DNA of 64,000 nucleotides from an uncultured Shewanella sp. GTDB lineage: Bacteria > Pseudomonadota > Gammaproteobacteria > Enterobacterales > Shewanellaceae. Position 1 is the stretch's first letter, and the number at the start of each line of letters is the position of its first letter. This document shows, piece by piece, positions 48,775-57,264 of this stretch. A model generated the notes under the pieces. That model saw only the letters and a program-made list of their open reading frames with translations, did not search any database and was not told the DNA's origin. A program made the translations under genes and the position numbers. The stretch is from positions 372,001 to 436,000 of the forward strand of contig NZ_CANMUW010000002.1 of assembly GCF_947501225.1 (NCBI RefSeq), in the 5' to 3' direction.

Positions 48775-49596
48775 TCAGATTATGGGATCAAACTCATCAA
48801 TTGACTGCTTACGCTTCTGCGCAGCGGCTAATTCGGCATCAATGAACTCATCCACCTCCAGTTCCGGCAGCTTGTCAGTACACACACTTCCACCCATAGA
48901 TTGAACGGCCTGGCATACCTCCTGCACCTTTGAGTCCATCAGGTGCATGTGATCCAGCATCTGACCTATGGCATTAGCTACCGGGTCCGGATTATCAGGC
49001 GAAACAGCATAGGCATCGAAGCCATACTTTTTAGCCATCTCAGTGCGTCGTTTGGACTTCTCTTTATTGGCCTCATTCGGCGTTGACACCACCCGACCGG
49101 GGATCCCTACAACTGTCGTATCTTTAGGTACATCTTTAACCACCACAGAGTTAGAACCGACTCTGGCTCCGTCATTCATGGTGATCGGACCTAAAACTTT
49201 AGCCCCTGCGCCAATAACGACGTTGTTACCCAATGTAGGGTGCCGTTTGCCGGACTGCCAGGTTGTCCCACCTAAGGTTACACCGTGGTATAGAGTACAA
49301 TCATGGCCGATTTCGGCAGTTTCACCAATCACAACTCCCATACCGTGATCGATGAAAAAACGATCACCGATAGTCGCCCCGGGATGGATCTCTATTCCGG
49401 TCATCCAACGGGCAAATGTCGAGAGACAACGGGAAGTTAAACGCCACTTTCGCTTCCATAGCTTATGGCTCACTCTATGGATCCAGATAGCGTGCATACC
49501 CGGATAGTTCAGTAACACTTCGAACGTACCGTGTGCAGCAGGGTCCCGATGATAGATAGACGCGATATCATCTTTAAGTCGAGCGATAACTCCCAT
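48775..49596 (-). CDS. cysE: Serine acetyltransferase CysE
   Basis: The product has 273 residues (E. coli 273). It acetylates L-serine to O-acetylserine, the first step of cysteine synthesis, and supplies the inducer for CysB. The left-handed beta-helix shows [31 protein letters not shown] near 65-95, [20 protein letters not shown] and [15 protein letters not shown]. The C-terminal tail, which binds cysteine synthase in other species, ends FDPII, with the terminal isoleucine expected for that contact. It lies next to the isc operon, a common arrangement. Confidence 0.97.
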   Translation of the reverse strand: MGVIARLKDDIASIYHRDPAAHGTFEVLLNYPGMHAIWIHRVSHKLWKRKWRLTSRCLSTFARWMTGIEIHPGATIGDRFFIDHGMGVVIGETAEIGHDCTLYHGVTLGGTTWQSGKRHPTLGNNVVIGAGAKVLGPITMNDGARVGSNSVVVKDVPKDTTVVGIPGRVVSTPNEANKEKSKRRTEMAKKYGFDAYAVSPDNPDPVANAIGQMLDHMHLMDSKVQEVCQAVQSMGGSVCTDKLPELEVDEFIDAELAAAQKRKQSIDEFDPII

Positions 49597-49610
49597 ATGT
49601 ATCTCGTTCC

Positions 49611-50375
49611 TTATGCTTCGTTATTGTCTTTTGATGCCAGTTTCTTGTCGATAGAGGTTAACATCCCTCTCAGGATATTCATCTCCTGCCTCTCCAATCT
49701 AGCTCGACTAAACAGACGGCGTAACTTAATCATCACCTGGCCGGGGTGCTGCTTAACAATAAAGCCGGTAGACAACATGGTTTTCTCCAGATGCTCAAAG
49801 AAGTTTTCACGCTCTTTGGCAAACGGGTATTCGTTCACAGGTTCAACATAGCCTTCAGGCTTGGCGTTTTCAAAATCACGCTGAACCTGAGCAAGGTGAG
49901 CCACCCTTGCCTCATAACAGATGATCTGCACCGCTTGAGCCAGGTTTAATGAAGTATATTCAGGGTTTGCCGGTATCGCGACGTGGAAGTTACACTTCTG
50001 TAACTCCTCGTTAGTTAACCCGTTATTTTCACGGCCAAAAACAATCGCAACCGGGCCATCCAGAGCAGATTGAACTAACTTCTCTCCCGCCTCTCTCGGC
50101 TCAAGCATGGGCCAATCCAGTGTTCGACTACGAGCACTTGTCGCGATAACCAGGCTACAGTCAGCGATAGCTTCAGCCACACTATCGACAGTGACCGCAT
50201 GTTTAAGGATATCTGACGCCCCGGCTGCTAAGGCCACTGAATGTCCATCGGGTTCAACACGAGGTTCGGCAAGATAGAGTGTGGAGAGCCCCATGGTTTT
50301 CATTGCACGGGCAGTGGAACCTATGTTCCCCGGGTGAGATGTACCTACGAGTACGACGCGAATATTGCTGAGCAT
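49611..50375 (-). CDS. trmJ: tRNA (cytidine/uridine-2'-O-)-methyltransferase TrmJ
   Basis: The product has 254 residues (E. coli 246). A SPOUT-fold enzyme that methylates the ribose of position 32 in tRNA. It begins [29 protein letters not shown], and the knotted SAM site is [41 protein letters not shown] (about 108-148). It is followed by cysE 14 bases later. Confidence 0.95.
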   Translation of the reverse strand: MLSNIRVVLVGTSHPGNIGSTARAMKTMGLSTLYLAEPRVEPDGHSVALAAGASDILKHAVTVDSVAEAIADCSLVIATSARSRTLDWPMLEPREAGEKLVQSALDGPVAIVFGRENNGLTNEELQKCNFHVAIPANPEYTSLNLAQAVQIICYEARVAHLAQVQRDFENAKPEGYVEPVNEYPFAKERENFFEHLEKTMLSTGFIVKQHPGQVMIKLRRLFSRARLERQEMNILRGMLTSIDKKLASKDNNEA

Positions 50376-50698
50376 GAAACTTCTTACTTTAATAAAAGAA
50401 CATAACGCGCAATATTATCACAGCCGGTGACGATTCTTTAATACAAAAATGGTATTTGCCCGATCATAAAGTTTCCTTGTAACTGAGGTAATACCTGTAC
50501 AAAATGACACCGACGCAGCTTAATAGCTACAAAGAGTCCTCTAAAAGCTGAATTTCATCTAAAGCGACGACTTCCATCTTATACAGATCCCCCCCGCCTT
50601 CAGTTAAAAGCGCCACTAACAAGTCGTCCGGTTTTCAAGGTTCAATATGGTACCGGTAGCAGCTATGGGCTCAGGGGCAGCCTGTCTGCATACAGGCC

Positions 50699-50726
50699 TT
50701 GCACTTTACGGCGATGGGCGTATAAT
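50699..50726 (+). promoter_or_regulatory. Sigma-70 promoter of suhB
   Basis: TTGCAC (50699-50704), a 16-base spacer, and a perfect TATAAT (50721-50726). The expected start is near 50733, giving a leader of about 40 bases. Confidence 0.75.
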
Positions 50727-50746
50727 GCGCTGCGATTATTTATATC

Positions 50747-50758
50747 TGTTCTTTAAAA
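50747..50758 (+). promoter_or_regulatory. boxA element in the suhB leader
   Basis: TGTTCTTTAAAA matches the rRNA boxA TGCTCTTTAACA at 10 of 12 bases. It ends 3 bases before the Shine-Dalgarno AGGGGA (50762-50767). In E. coli a boxA in the suhB leader lets the Nus factor complex repress suhB translation, and SuhB is itself a Nus complex member, so autoregulation is expected. Confidence 0.7.
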
Positions 50759-50772
50759 TCCAGGGGATTGTA

Positions 50773-51576
50773 ATGCATCCGATGCAGACTATTGCTGTGC
50801 GCGCTGCCCGCGCCGCCGGCCAAACGATTATACGTGCCTTCACAGAACTCGACAAAGTTGAGGTCACTGCGAAAGGTATTAATGACTACGTAACAAACGT
50901 AGATAAAGAAGCAGAAGCTGCCATTACCTATCAGATCCGTAAATCTTACCCCGACCACACCATCGTTGGTGAAGAGTCTGGTGAGAACAGAGGCGAAAGC
51001 AGTGATTTCGTCTGGATTGTCGATCCTCTGGATGGCACTAACAACTTTGTTAGAGGCATTCCACACTTCGCGGTTTCTATCGCAGTTCAACATAAAGGCA
51101 AGACCGAAGTTGCCGTTGTTTATGACCCTATTCGCGACGAACTATTTACCGCCGTTCGTGGTAAAGGTGCAAAACTAAACGATTTCCGTATCCGTGTTTC
51201 TAAGCATAACGATCTTAGCAATTCAATTATTGCTACAGGCTTCCCTTTTAAGGCCAAACAGCATACTGAAACCTACATGAAAATTTTCAGCGAAATTTTC
51301 ACTCAATGTGCAGATGTTCGTCGTGCAGGTTCTGCAGCACTCGATCTCGCGTATGTTGCTGCCGGTCGCGTCGACGGCTTCTTCGAGATTGGCCTGAAAC
51401 CTTGGGACATCGCAGCCGGTGAACTGATTGTTCGCGAAGCAGGCGGTACGGTAACCGACTTTACCGGCAACCATGGTTATATGAATTCGGGTAACATTAT
51501 TGCAGGTGCGCCAAAAGCCACATCAATAATCGTAAAATCTGCTCGCCCGCTATTGAGTGATGCACTTAAGCGCTAA
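50773..51576 (+). CDS. suhB: Inositol monophosphatase / Nus-factor complex protein SuhB
   Basis: ATG at 50773 gives 267 residues, as in E. coli, with AGGGGA 5 bases upstream; a longer upstream start at 50647 would run through the promoter. The metal-dependent phosphatase motifs are GEESG near 65-69, WIVDPLDGTNNFVRGIPHFAVSIA near 81-104 and WDIAAGELIVREAGG near 210-224. SuhB hydrolyses inositol-1-phosphate and works with NusA/B/E/G in rRNA antitermination. A boxA directly upstream suggests conserved feedback. A terminator follows. Confidence 0.97.
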   Translation: MHPMQTIAVRAARAAGQTIIRAFTELDKVEVTAKGINDYVTNVDKEAEAAITYQIRKSYPDHTIVGEESGENRGESSDFVWIVDPLDGTNNFVRGIPHFAVSIAVQHKGKTEVAVVYDPIRDELFTAVRGKGAKLNDFRIRVSKHNDLSNSIIATGFPFKAKQHTETYMKIFSEIFTQCADVRRAGSAALDLAYVAAGRVDGFFEIGLKPWDIAAGELIVREAGGTVTDFTGNHGYMNSGNIIAGAPKATSIIVKSARPLLSDALKR

Positions 51577-51604
51577 ACCGCCAAGAACAGATTATTTAAC
51601 TAAG

Positions 51605-51634
51605 AAGCCATCATTATTATGATGGCTTTTTTTC
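51605..51634 (+). terminator. Terminator of suhB
   Basis: AAGCCATCAT (51605-51614) pairs with ATGATGGCTT (51619-51628) across TATT, followed by T7. Confidence 0.92.
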
Positions 51635-51676
51635 TCCCCTAAGTACAAATTTAATCTTAACTACTCACACATATTT

Positions 51677-51703
51677 ACATGCATTACAAATAAATCTTAT
51701 AAT
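51677..51703 (+). promoter_or_regulatory. nnrS promoter with a candidate NsrR operator
   Basis: A perfect TATAAT lies at 51698-51703. The 22 bases at 51677-51698, read on the minus strand (AAGAT, TTATTT, G, TAATGCAT), resemble the NsrR consensus AAGATGCATTT-N-AAATGCATCTT with several mismatches. The position between -35 and -10 suits repression relieved by nitric oxide. Confidence 0.5.
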
Positions 51704-51737
51704 ATCCGACATATTTACTAGGTTATTAGAGAGTGGC

Positions 51738-52910
51738 ATGCTAAACATCGACGAACCGGCTCATTTACAACCAAAATTTGCACTTTTTAATTTAGGATTC
51801 AGGCCTTTCTTCCTCTTGGGAGCCCTGTTTAGCCTTATCTCCATCGGTATCTGGGGGGGATTCTTCTTTGGCCATTTTCAGTTTTCCCCACATGGCGACC
51901 CCATATGGTGGCATGGCCATGAGATGATATTTGGCTTCGTGATGGCCATTATCGCAGGCTTCCTGCTAACTGCAGTACAAAACTGGACCGGACAGCCCGG
52001 CATCAAAGGCATCGCCCTTATGGGACTGGCTGTTGTTTGGCTGTTACCTCGAATTTTACTGCTTAATAACGGTTGGCTTCCACTGCAGACCGTTATGGCA
52101 CTCGATCTGGCTTTCGCACCGTTAACAGCGCTTTTTTTGGCAAGATCGGTATTAAAGGTTAAACAATGGCGCAACTTAATCTTCGTACCTATCCTTTTGA
52201 TGCTGACGTTCGTCAATGGAATGAGCTATTACGGTTTGCTGATTAATGCTCCCGAACTGACTAAAACGGCATTATATTGTGCAATATTGCTGATGGTCAC
52301 AGTCGTTGCCCTGATAGGCGGAAGAGTGATCCCATTCTTTACCGACAGAGCATCCGAATGGGAGCGTAAACCCAACATAATGTTACTTGAGGTTTCGAGC
52401 TTCGTAAGCCTGGCTCTTCTTATTGTTACCGTGTTATTTCAACAACCCATACTCATCCAAATTGCTTCCGCAGTCGCGGGGCTCCTTCTCCTTATCAGGT
52501 GGTCACGCTGGGGGGGAAGATACACACTACAGGTGCCTCTGTTATGGTCGCTGCATATCAGCTACCTTTTCATTCCGCTGGGGTTACTACTTATCGCAAC
52601 CGGCAACCACTTTTCGGCTGGCCTTCACGGTATCACTCTGGGTGGATTAGGAGGCATGATTTTAGCCATGATGGCCAGAGTCTCTCTGGGTCATACAGGA
52701 AGAAAACTCTCTCCGCCAAGGCTAATCACAATTGCATTCATGTTAATTATTTCGGCTACGATTTTCAGAATGTTGGCAGGGCTGATGCCCGGTCATTACT
52801 TACCGCTTCTCAAGGTAGCCATCGGCAGCTGGCTTCTCTCCTTTGCCATTTTCCTGTATCACTACGCCCCTATCTTATTCAAAGCAAGGGTCGATGGCAG
52901 GCCCGGTTAA
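51738..52910 (+). CDS. nnrS: NnrS family haem-copper membrane protein
   Basis: The product has 390 residues with about twelve membrane helices. NnrS proteins protect cells during nitric-oxide stress and bind haem and copper. FNLGFRPFFLLGALFSL near 18-34 and WWHGHEMIFGFVMAIIAGFLLTAVQNWTG (about 56-85, histidines probable metal ligands) are signatures, as are GGRVIPFFTDRA near 195 and LGGMILAMMARVSLGHTGRKL near 300-320. AGAG precedes the ATG. A possible NsrR site lies upstream. Confidence 0.93.
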   Translation: MLNIDEPAHLQPKFALFNLGFRPFFLLGALFSLISIGIWGGFFFGHFQFSPHGDPIWWHGHEMIFGFVMAIIAGFLLTAVQNWTGQPGIKGIALMGLAVVWLLPRILLLNNGWLPLQTVMALDLAFAPLTALFLARSVLKVKQWRNLIFVPILLMLTFVNGMSYYGLLINAPELTKTALYCAILLMVTVVALIGGRVIPFFTDRASEWERKPNIMLLEVSSFVSLALLIVTVLFQQPILIQIASAVAGLLLLIRWSRWGGRYTLQVPLLWSLHISYLFIPLGLLLIATGNHFSAGLHGITLGGLGGMILAMMARVSLGHTGRKLSPPRLITIAFMLIISATIFRMLAGLMPGHYLPLLKVAIGSWLLSFAIFLYHYAPILFKARVDGRPG

Positions 52911-52916
52911 GACAAG

Positions 52917-52950
52917 CAGAGCGCCTGTTTACAAGTAGGCGCTCTGTTCA
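52917..52950 (+). terminator. Probable terminator of nnrS
   Basis: CAGAGCGCCT (52917-52926) pairs with AGGCGCTCTG (52937-52946), a perfect 10-bp stem, but the following T-run is interrupted (TTCATTTTAA). Confidence 0.6.
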
Positions 52951-53129
52951 TTTTAATAGGTTTTCCAATACTGAAATCTCAACGCCTCCTCTTTTTTGGA
53001 TTTATCTGCTTAATAATTAGGCGCGCCTACCTAAGTTATAATAGTATTAATGTGAATAACATCACACAGATAGAGTAGCGTAGTCCTGAATACTTGATAC
53101 CATTGCAAAAAAAACGCGAAGAGGTCTTT

Positions 53130-53534
53130 ATGGGAAAGCGATACATTCAATATGGTTCAAAAAGTATCAAGACAGTTGAGCATTTTGTCCTGTTCATCAT
53201 TGCAATAGCGACTATTGTTGCCATCGGTCAAGAGATATTCCATATCTTCAAAGTCGGAAAAGTTGCACTGGCCGATCTGCTGTTACTATTTATCTATTTA
53301 GAGGTGTTGGCCATGGTGGCCAACTATGCCGAGTCAGGAAAACTCCCTGTCCGCATGCCCCTTTATATTGCCATTGTAGCCTTAGCTCGCTACCTCATCC
53401 TGGATATGAAAGCGATGGACGACTGGCGTATTCTTGCTATTTCAATATCCACGCTGATATTAGCCTCTACTGTCATAGTGATTCGCTGGGGTCAATTAAA
53501 GCTCCCCTACCCTAAGAGTGAAGAGAACCTGTAA
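53130..53534 (+). CDS. psiE: PsiE family membrane protein
   Basis: ATG at 53130 is chosen for AAGAGG 6-7 bases upstream; a TTG at 53094 would add 12 residues without one. The 134-residue product has four hydrophobic segments (EHFVLFIIAIATIVAIG, ALADLLLLFIYLEVLAMV, MPLYIAIVALARYLIL and LAISISTLILASTVIVI). It matches the phosphate-starvation-inducible PsiE family, whose function is unknown. A TATAAT at 53037-53042 and a 12-bp palindrome TAGGCGCGCCTA at 53018-53029 lie upstream. A terminator follows. Confidence 0.88.
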   Translation: MGKRYIQYGSKSIKTVEHFVLFIIAIATIVAIGQEIFHIFKVGKVALADLLLLFIYLEVLAMVANYAESGKLPVRMPLYIAIVALARYLILDMKAMDDWRILAISISTLILASTVIVIRWGQLKLPYPKSEENL

Positions 53535-53550
53535 CACCTGCCAGTATTAC

Positions 53551-53582
53551 AAACTCAGCCGATTCAGGCTGAGTTTTTTTAT
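53551..53582 (+). terminator. Terminator of psiE
   Basis: AAACTCAGCC (53551-53560) pairs with GGCTGAGTTT (53567-53576), followed by T7. Confidence 0.92.
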
Positions 53583-53682
53583 CTTATTCAACAAGCTTTT
53601 CTTGCCTGATTTTTTGTTTGTACAAGATTTATTATGCTACTTTTAAAGAGGTTAGTTTTACTTCAGTGAGAAGGGATCTTAA

Positions 53683-53997
53683 ATGAGCGATAATGTTGAA
53701 GACTTAGATGAACGACGTACCTCTTTGAGGCTGGACATGGAAGCAGAAAGAATCGTGCTCACCTGGCACGATAAAAAGGGCATTTTGAATACCGATGAAG
53801 GGATCTGTATCGATCTGGCTCGGCGAGGCGCACTGATTGATTATAAAGAGGGGTTCGAGTTGGGTGAGTTACTCAATATCACATTCAACCCTGACAATGA
53901 CAAAGCACATACAGTAAAAGGCCAGGTGTGCAGAACGACACAGTGTAATCCCAATAGTTTTCATATCGCACTTCAACTGATCACAACGGATAAATAG
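53683..53997 (+). CDS. PilZ domain protein
   Basis: The product has 104 residues, a stand-alone PilZ domain. The arginine-rich c-di-GMP contact is DERRTSLRLDMEAERI (residues 8-23), and the second motif, normally D/NxSxxG, reads CIDLARRGALI near 45-55, where the serine is alanine. Beta strands and a final FHIALQLI follow. AAGGGA lies 9 bases before the ATG. Neighbours give no pathway; it may regulate motility or biofilm by c-di-GMP, with affinity uncertain because of the motif change. Confidence 0.82.
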   Translation: MSDNVEDLDERRTSLRLDMEAERIVLTWHDKKGILNTDEGICIDLARRGALIDYKEGFELGELLNITFNPDNDKAHTVKGQVCRTTQCNPNSFHIALQLITTDK

Positions 53998-54097
53998 TAC
54001 GCATTCCTGGTTTTCAGCAGTATCAGGGAGTCTGTTCTATACTTAACGTACTTAATAACCTAGGGTAATTCGTGCGAAAGGATATGGAGATATTTTT

Positions 54098-54766
54098 ATG
54101 ATATTGCTTGTTGGCGGTGAAAAGGGTGGCGCGGGTAAGAGCTGTTTGGCCCAAAATCTGGCTGTTCATATAACCCAAAAATTTCAAGCTAACGTACTGA
54201 TGGTCGATTGCGATCCCCAGAGAACGACCTCAGATTGGATCCAGGCACGTAATGAAGACCCAAGCCTTCCAACCATCAACTGCATCCAGCTCTATGGTAA
54301 AATTCGTAATGACTTACTGAGTCAGGATGAAAGGTTTGACTATGTCATTGTTGATTGCGGCGGTCAGGATAACCTCGCAATGCGCGCTGCGATGTCTGTT
54401 GCGACCTATGTCGTATTACCGCTACGGCCTAAGCGTCGAGACCTGAAGACACTTCCGCATATGGAAGATATGTTGAGTACCTGTAAGATGGTTAACCCCA
54501 AGATGGTAGCGACAATCGTCATGACTCAGTGCCCCTCCCTCCCCAGCCAATTTAAACGTATCCTGGAAGCTAAGGAAGTAGTACAGTCCTTTGGTTTGAG
54601 AGTGTTAAATGCTGTCACTTTCAGTCGAAATATCTACGATGATAGTGAAGAGCAAGGCTCCTCTGTCATTGAGATTGAGCCAGAAGGGAAAGCGGCAACG
54701 GAGATCCGCGCCATTGCGGATGAACTTTTTGCTATAGAGCCTGAAAATTGTTATGAGCTTAACTGA
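54098..54766 (+). CDS. ParA/Soj-type ATPase (orphan)
   Basis: The product has 222 residues. The deviant Walker A GGEKGGAGKSCLAQNLA (residues 6-22, with signature lysine Lys9) and the following MVDCDPQRTTSDW (Walker A', about 36-48) and YVIVDCGGQDN (Walker B) define the family. It lacks the N-terminal DNA-binding domain of plasmid ParA type Ia, so it resembles type Ib (ParF-like) or chromosomal orphan ParAs. It overlaps by 14 bases a gene for a small ribbon-helix-helix protein, its likely partner. What it positions is unknown. Confidence 0.88.
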   Translation: MILLVGGEKGGAGKSCLAQNLAVHITQKFQANVLMVDCDPQRTTSDWIQARNEDPSLPTINCIQLYGKIRNDLLSQDERFDYVIVDCGGQDNLAMRAAMSVATYVVLPLRPKRRDLKTLPHMEDMLSTCKMVNPKMVATIVMTQCPSLPSQFKRILEAKEVVQSFGLRVLNAVTFSRNIYDDSEEQGSSVIEIEPEGKAATEIRAIADELFAIEPENCYELN

Positions 54767-55103
54767 CCTGAAGCGAAGGAAGAAGAAAGCCCCTCGTAAG
54801 AATGTCTCAGTCGAGGATTTTATCGAAGACGCAAATAACTATGCCTTCGGTCAACCCAGTGTCGTCAGCCGCAATAGAAAGAAACGAACAAGTATCAAAC
54901 ATAAAGGGTTAGATAAACACTCAACAAAGATCTATAAACACGCCACTTTTTCGTTAACCGAAGAATCTATCGGGATTTTAGATCGACTGGCTAGCCGCTC
55001 AAAGATAGCAAAATCACGCCTCATCCGTATCCTGATCTATGAGTTTTCCAACAGGAGCGAAATCGAACAGGACACGATTATTGCCAAAAACCACGATCAT
55101 TAG
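54753..55103 (+). CDS. Ribbon-helix-helix partner of the ParA-like ATPase
   Basis: The product has 116 residues. The N-terminal 60 residues are basic and probably disordered (DLKRRKKKAPRKNVS). The C-terminal 45 residues look like a ribbon-helix-helix fold: KHATFSLTEESIGILDRLASRSKIAKSRLIRILIYEF. This two-part layout is that of ParG-type centromere-binding proteins, which stimulate their ParA with a flexible N-terminal arginine finger. It starts inside the ATPase gene, implying coupled expression. No iterated centromere-like repeats were seen nearby. Confidence 0.65.
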   Translation: MSLTDLKRRKKKAPRKNVSVEDFIEDANNYAFGQPSVVSRNRKKRTSIKHKGLDKHSTKIYKHATFSLTEESIGILDRLASRSKIAKSRLIRILIYEFSNRSEIEQDTIIAKNHDH

Positions 55104-55135
55104 CTTAATCAGCAAGAATATGGCCATATTGAGAT

Positions 55136-55178
55136 AACAGTTCACAGCGTGACTAACCGCCGTGAACTGTTTTGTTAA
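55136..55178 (+). terminator. Terminator of the ParA-like operon
   Basis: AACAGTTCAC (55136-55145) pairs with GTGAACTGTT (55162-55171), followed by TTTGTTAATATTT. Confidence 0.75.
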
Positions 55179-55181
55179 TAT

Positions 55182-55424
55182 TTAATGATTACAGATGCGA
55201 TCTGCCGCAGTTTCTATCCCCTGCTGCGACTCGATAAACTTTCCCTTCTTATCTAAAAATTCAATAAGCTCTGCAGCACTCATCTCACTCGCGGAACAGG
55301 TATGATAACAGGTGTCCTCTCCGAACCTTTCATGCATAAGGCCTTTCAACTCCTCTTTGCTAATCGCCCTTCCCAGAGTTAACATTAATTCCATGACTTG
55401 ATGACCGTGTACCGACTTCGACAT
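55182..55424 (-). CDS. yecH: YecH family (DUF2492) metal-binding protein
   Basis: The product has 80 residues (E. coli YecH 79). It shares SVHGHQVMELMLTLG, FGEDTCYHTCSASEMSAAELIEFLDKKGKF and the terminal DRICNH. Histidines and cysteines (HGH, CYHTC, CNH) suggest metal binding, as annotated for the family; the function is unknown. It converges on the ParA pair. Confidence 0.9.
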   Translation of the reverse strand: MSKSVHGHQVMELMLTLGRAISKEELKGLMHERFGEDTCYHTCSASEMSAAELIEFLDKKGKFIESQQGIETAADRICNH

Positions 55425-55587
55425 TGATTGCCTCTTATAAGATCTAAATTATTTATCCCTTTATAAATGATTTTCGAAAACTAAACTTTGATCTTACACT
55501 CACAGATAGACTTCAATCATAATTTGCATTGATATTCTGCCCTGCTTGCTATTGAATGCCAACAATGACTCATTGGGATACTTATTC

Positions 55588-57264
55588 ATGTCGTTAATTT
55601 TACTCTTAACCCAACAGATGAGCCTCTACTTAGTACTGGTCTATCTGGTCAGTAAAACTCCCTTGTTCAAGTTCTTTGCTGAAGCCGCCACACGACTCCC
55701 TCACAAAATTTTCATCTACCTGATCTTTTCGGGTTTTTGCATAATGGCGACCTACTTCGGTGAACAGACCAACGACGCCATCGCCAATACCCGCGCCATG
55801 GGCGCCGTCTTAGGCGGTCTTTTAGGCGGCCCCGTCACCGGTTTCCTGGTGGGACTCACCGGAGGCCTGCACAGATACAGCATGGGCGGCTTTACCGATC
55901 TCGCCTGTGCCATATCCACGACACTGGAAGGACTTTCAGCGGGCATAGTCAGCCTCTATTTACGAAGACAGGATAAGAGTGAGTTGATATATGCCCCCTT
56001 ACTCGTCTGCTTAATCACCTTTAGCGCAGAGATGCTTCAGATGGGGATCATCCTGCTAGTGGCTCAACCTCTTTCAGATGCCTGGGAGCTGGTAAAACAG
56101 ATCGCCCTGCCTATGCTACTGGTAAACTCAGTTGGCGCGGCGCTGTTTATGAGCATGGTCAGAGATCAAAAAACCATGTTTGACAAGCTGTCATCGGCCT
56201 TCTCGACTCAGGCCCTGAAGATTGCCGAACGAAGCGTTGGTGTCTTATCTAAAGGGTTCGATCAAGAGAGCAGCAGCCAGGTCGCCCAGATCATCAAAGA
56301 GGAAACCCATGTAGGAGCCGTAGCCATAACCGACAGAGAGCACCTGTTGGCCTTTATCGGTACGGGTGCCGATCACCATATTCCCGGAACTCCTATATCG
56401 TCAAAGATGACGATGGATGCTATCGATAATGATTGTGTGATGTTTGCCGATGGTGTCAACATGGCATACTCCTGCTCTATCTCCCCCCAGTGTCGATTAG
56501 GCTCCAGCTTAGTGATCCCGCTACGCTGTGAAAATGAGGTGATCGGCACAATTAAACTTTATGAGCCAAAGAATAAGCTATTTCTCAACATTAACCGCAC
56601 CCTCGGCGAGGGAATAGGCCGTTTGCTGTCTAACCAAATTTTATTCGGCCGTTTCGAGCGCCAGCAAAACCTGCTCACTCAGGCTGAATTAAAGCTGTTG
56701 CAGGCGCAAGTTAACCCACACTTTCTCTTCAATGCACTCAACACCATAGCTGCGATCATCAAACGGGACCCGCTAAAAGCCAGGCAACTCATTCAACAAC
56801 TATCTCAATTTTTAAGAATTAACCTTAAGCGCACCACCGGGCTTGTGACACTTTCGGACGAGCTGGAGCATATCGACTCCTACCTCACCATAGAAAAGGC
56901 AAGGTTTATCGATAAACTACAGGTCGAAATCGAAATCCCGGAGCGGCTACTCACATTTCGGCTTCCCGCATTTACTCTGCAACCTATTATCGAAAATGCG
57001 GTAAAACACGGCACAAGCCACATGCTGGAGCCCGGACTGATAAGAGTCACTGGCAAGGTACGTGATGATTTATTAATATTAGAGGTAATTGATAATGCCG
57101 GGCTATACAGGGCTGAAGATAATTCGGAGGGGCTGGGGATGAACTTAGTGCACAAACGGATTCAAAACCAGTTCGGTTCAGAGTTCGGCATCAGCATTGA
57201 TTGCCACAAAGATGAATACACCAGAGTTAGCATTAAGCTGCCATATACGGAAACCCAAGCGTGA
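55588..57264 (+). CDS. btsS: Pyruvate-sensing histidine kinase BtsS
   Basis: ATG at 55588 gives 558 residues (E. coli 561) and a start like the E. coli protein; a TTG at 55546 would add 14 residues. This LytS-type kinase senses extracellular pyruvate. The membrane sensor occupies residues 1-200, with ANTRAMGAVLGGLLGGPVTGFLVGLTGGLHRYSMGG. A GAF domain follows, then the HPK8 kinase core QVNPHFLFNALNTIAAII (phospho-acceptor histidine) and the ATPase QPIIENAVKHG and GLGMNLVHKRIQ. It overlaps btsR by four bases. Confidence 0.95.
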   Translation: MSLILLLTQQMSLYLVLVYLVSKTPLFKFFAEAATRLPHKIFIYLIFSGFCIMATYFGEQTNDAIANTRAMGAVLGGLLGGPVTGFLVGLTGGLHRYSMGGFTDLACAISTTLEGLSAGIVSLYLRRQDKSELIYAPLLVCLITFSAEMLQMGIILLVAQPLSDAWELVKQIALPMLLVNSVGAALFMSMVRDQKTMFDKLSSAFSTQALKIAERSVGVLSKGFDQESSSQVAQIIKEETHVGAVAITDREHLLAFIGTGADHHIPGTPISSKMTMDAIDNDCVMFADGVNMAYSCSISPQCRLGSSLVIPLRCENEVIGTIKLYEPKNKLFLNINRTLGEGIGRLLSNQILFGRFERQQNLLTQAELKLLQAQVNPHFLFNALNTIAAIIKRDPLKARQLIQQLSQFLRINLKRTTGLVTLSDELEHIDSYLTIEKARFIDKLQVEIEIPERLLTFRLPAFTLQPIIENAVKHGTSHMLEPGLIRVTGKVRDDLLILEVIDNAGLYRAEDNSEGLGMNLVHKRIQNQFGSEFGISIDCHKDEYTRVSIKLPYTETQA

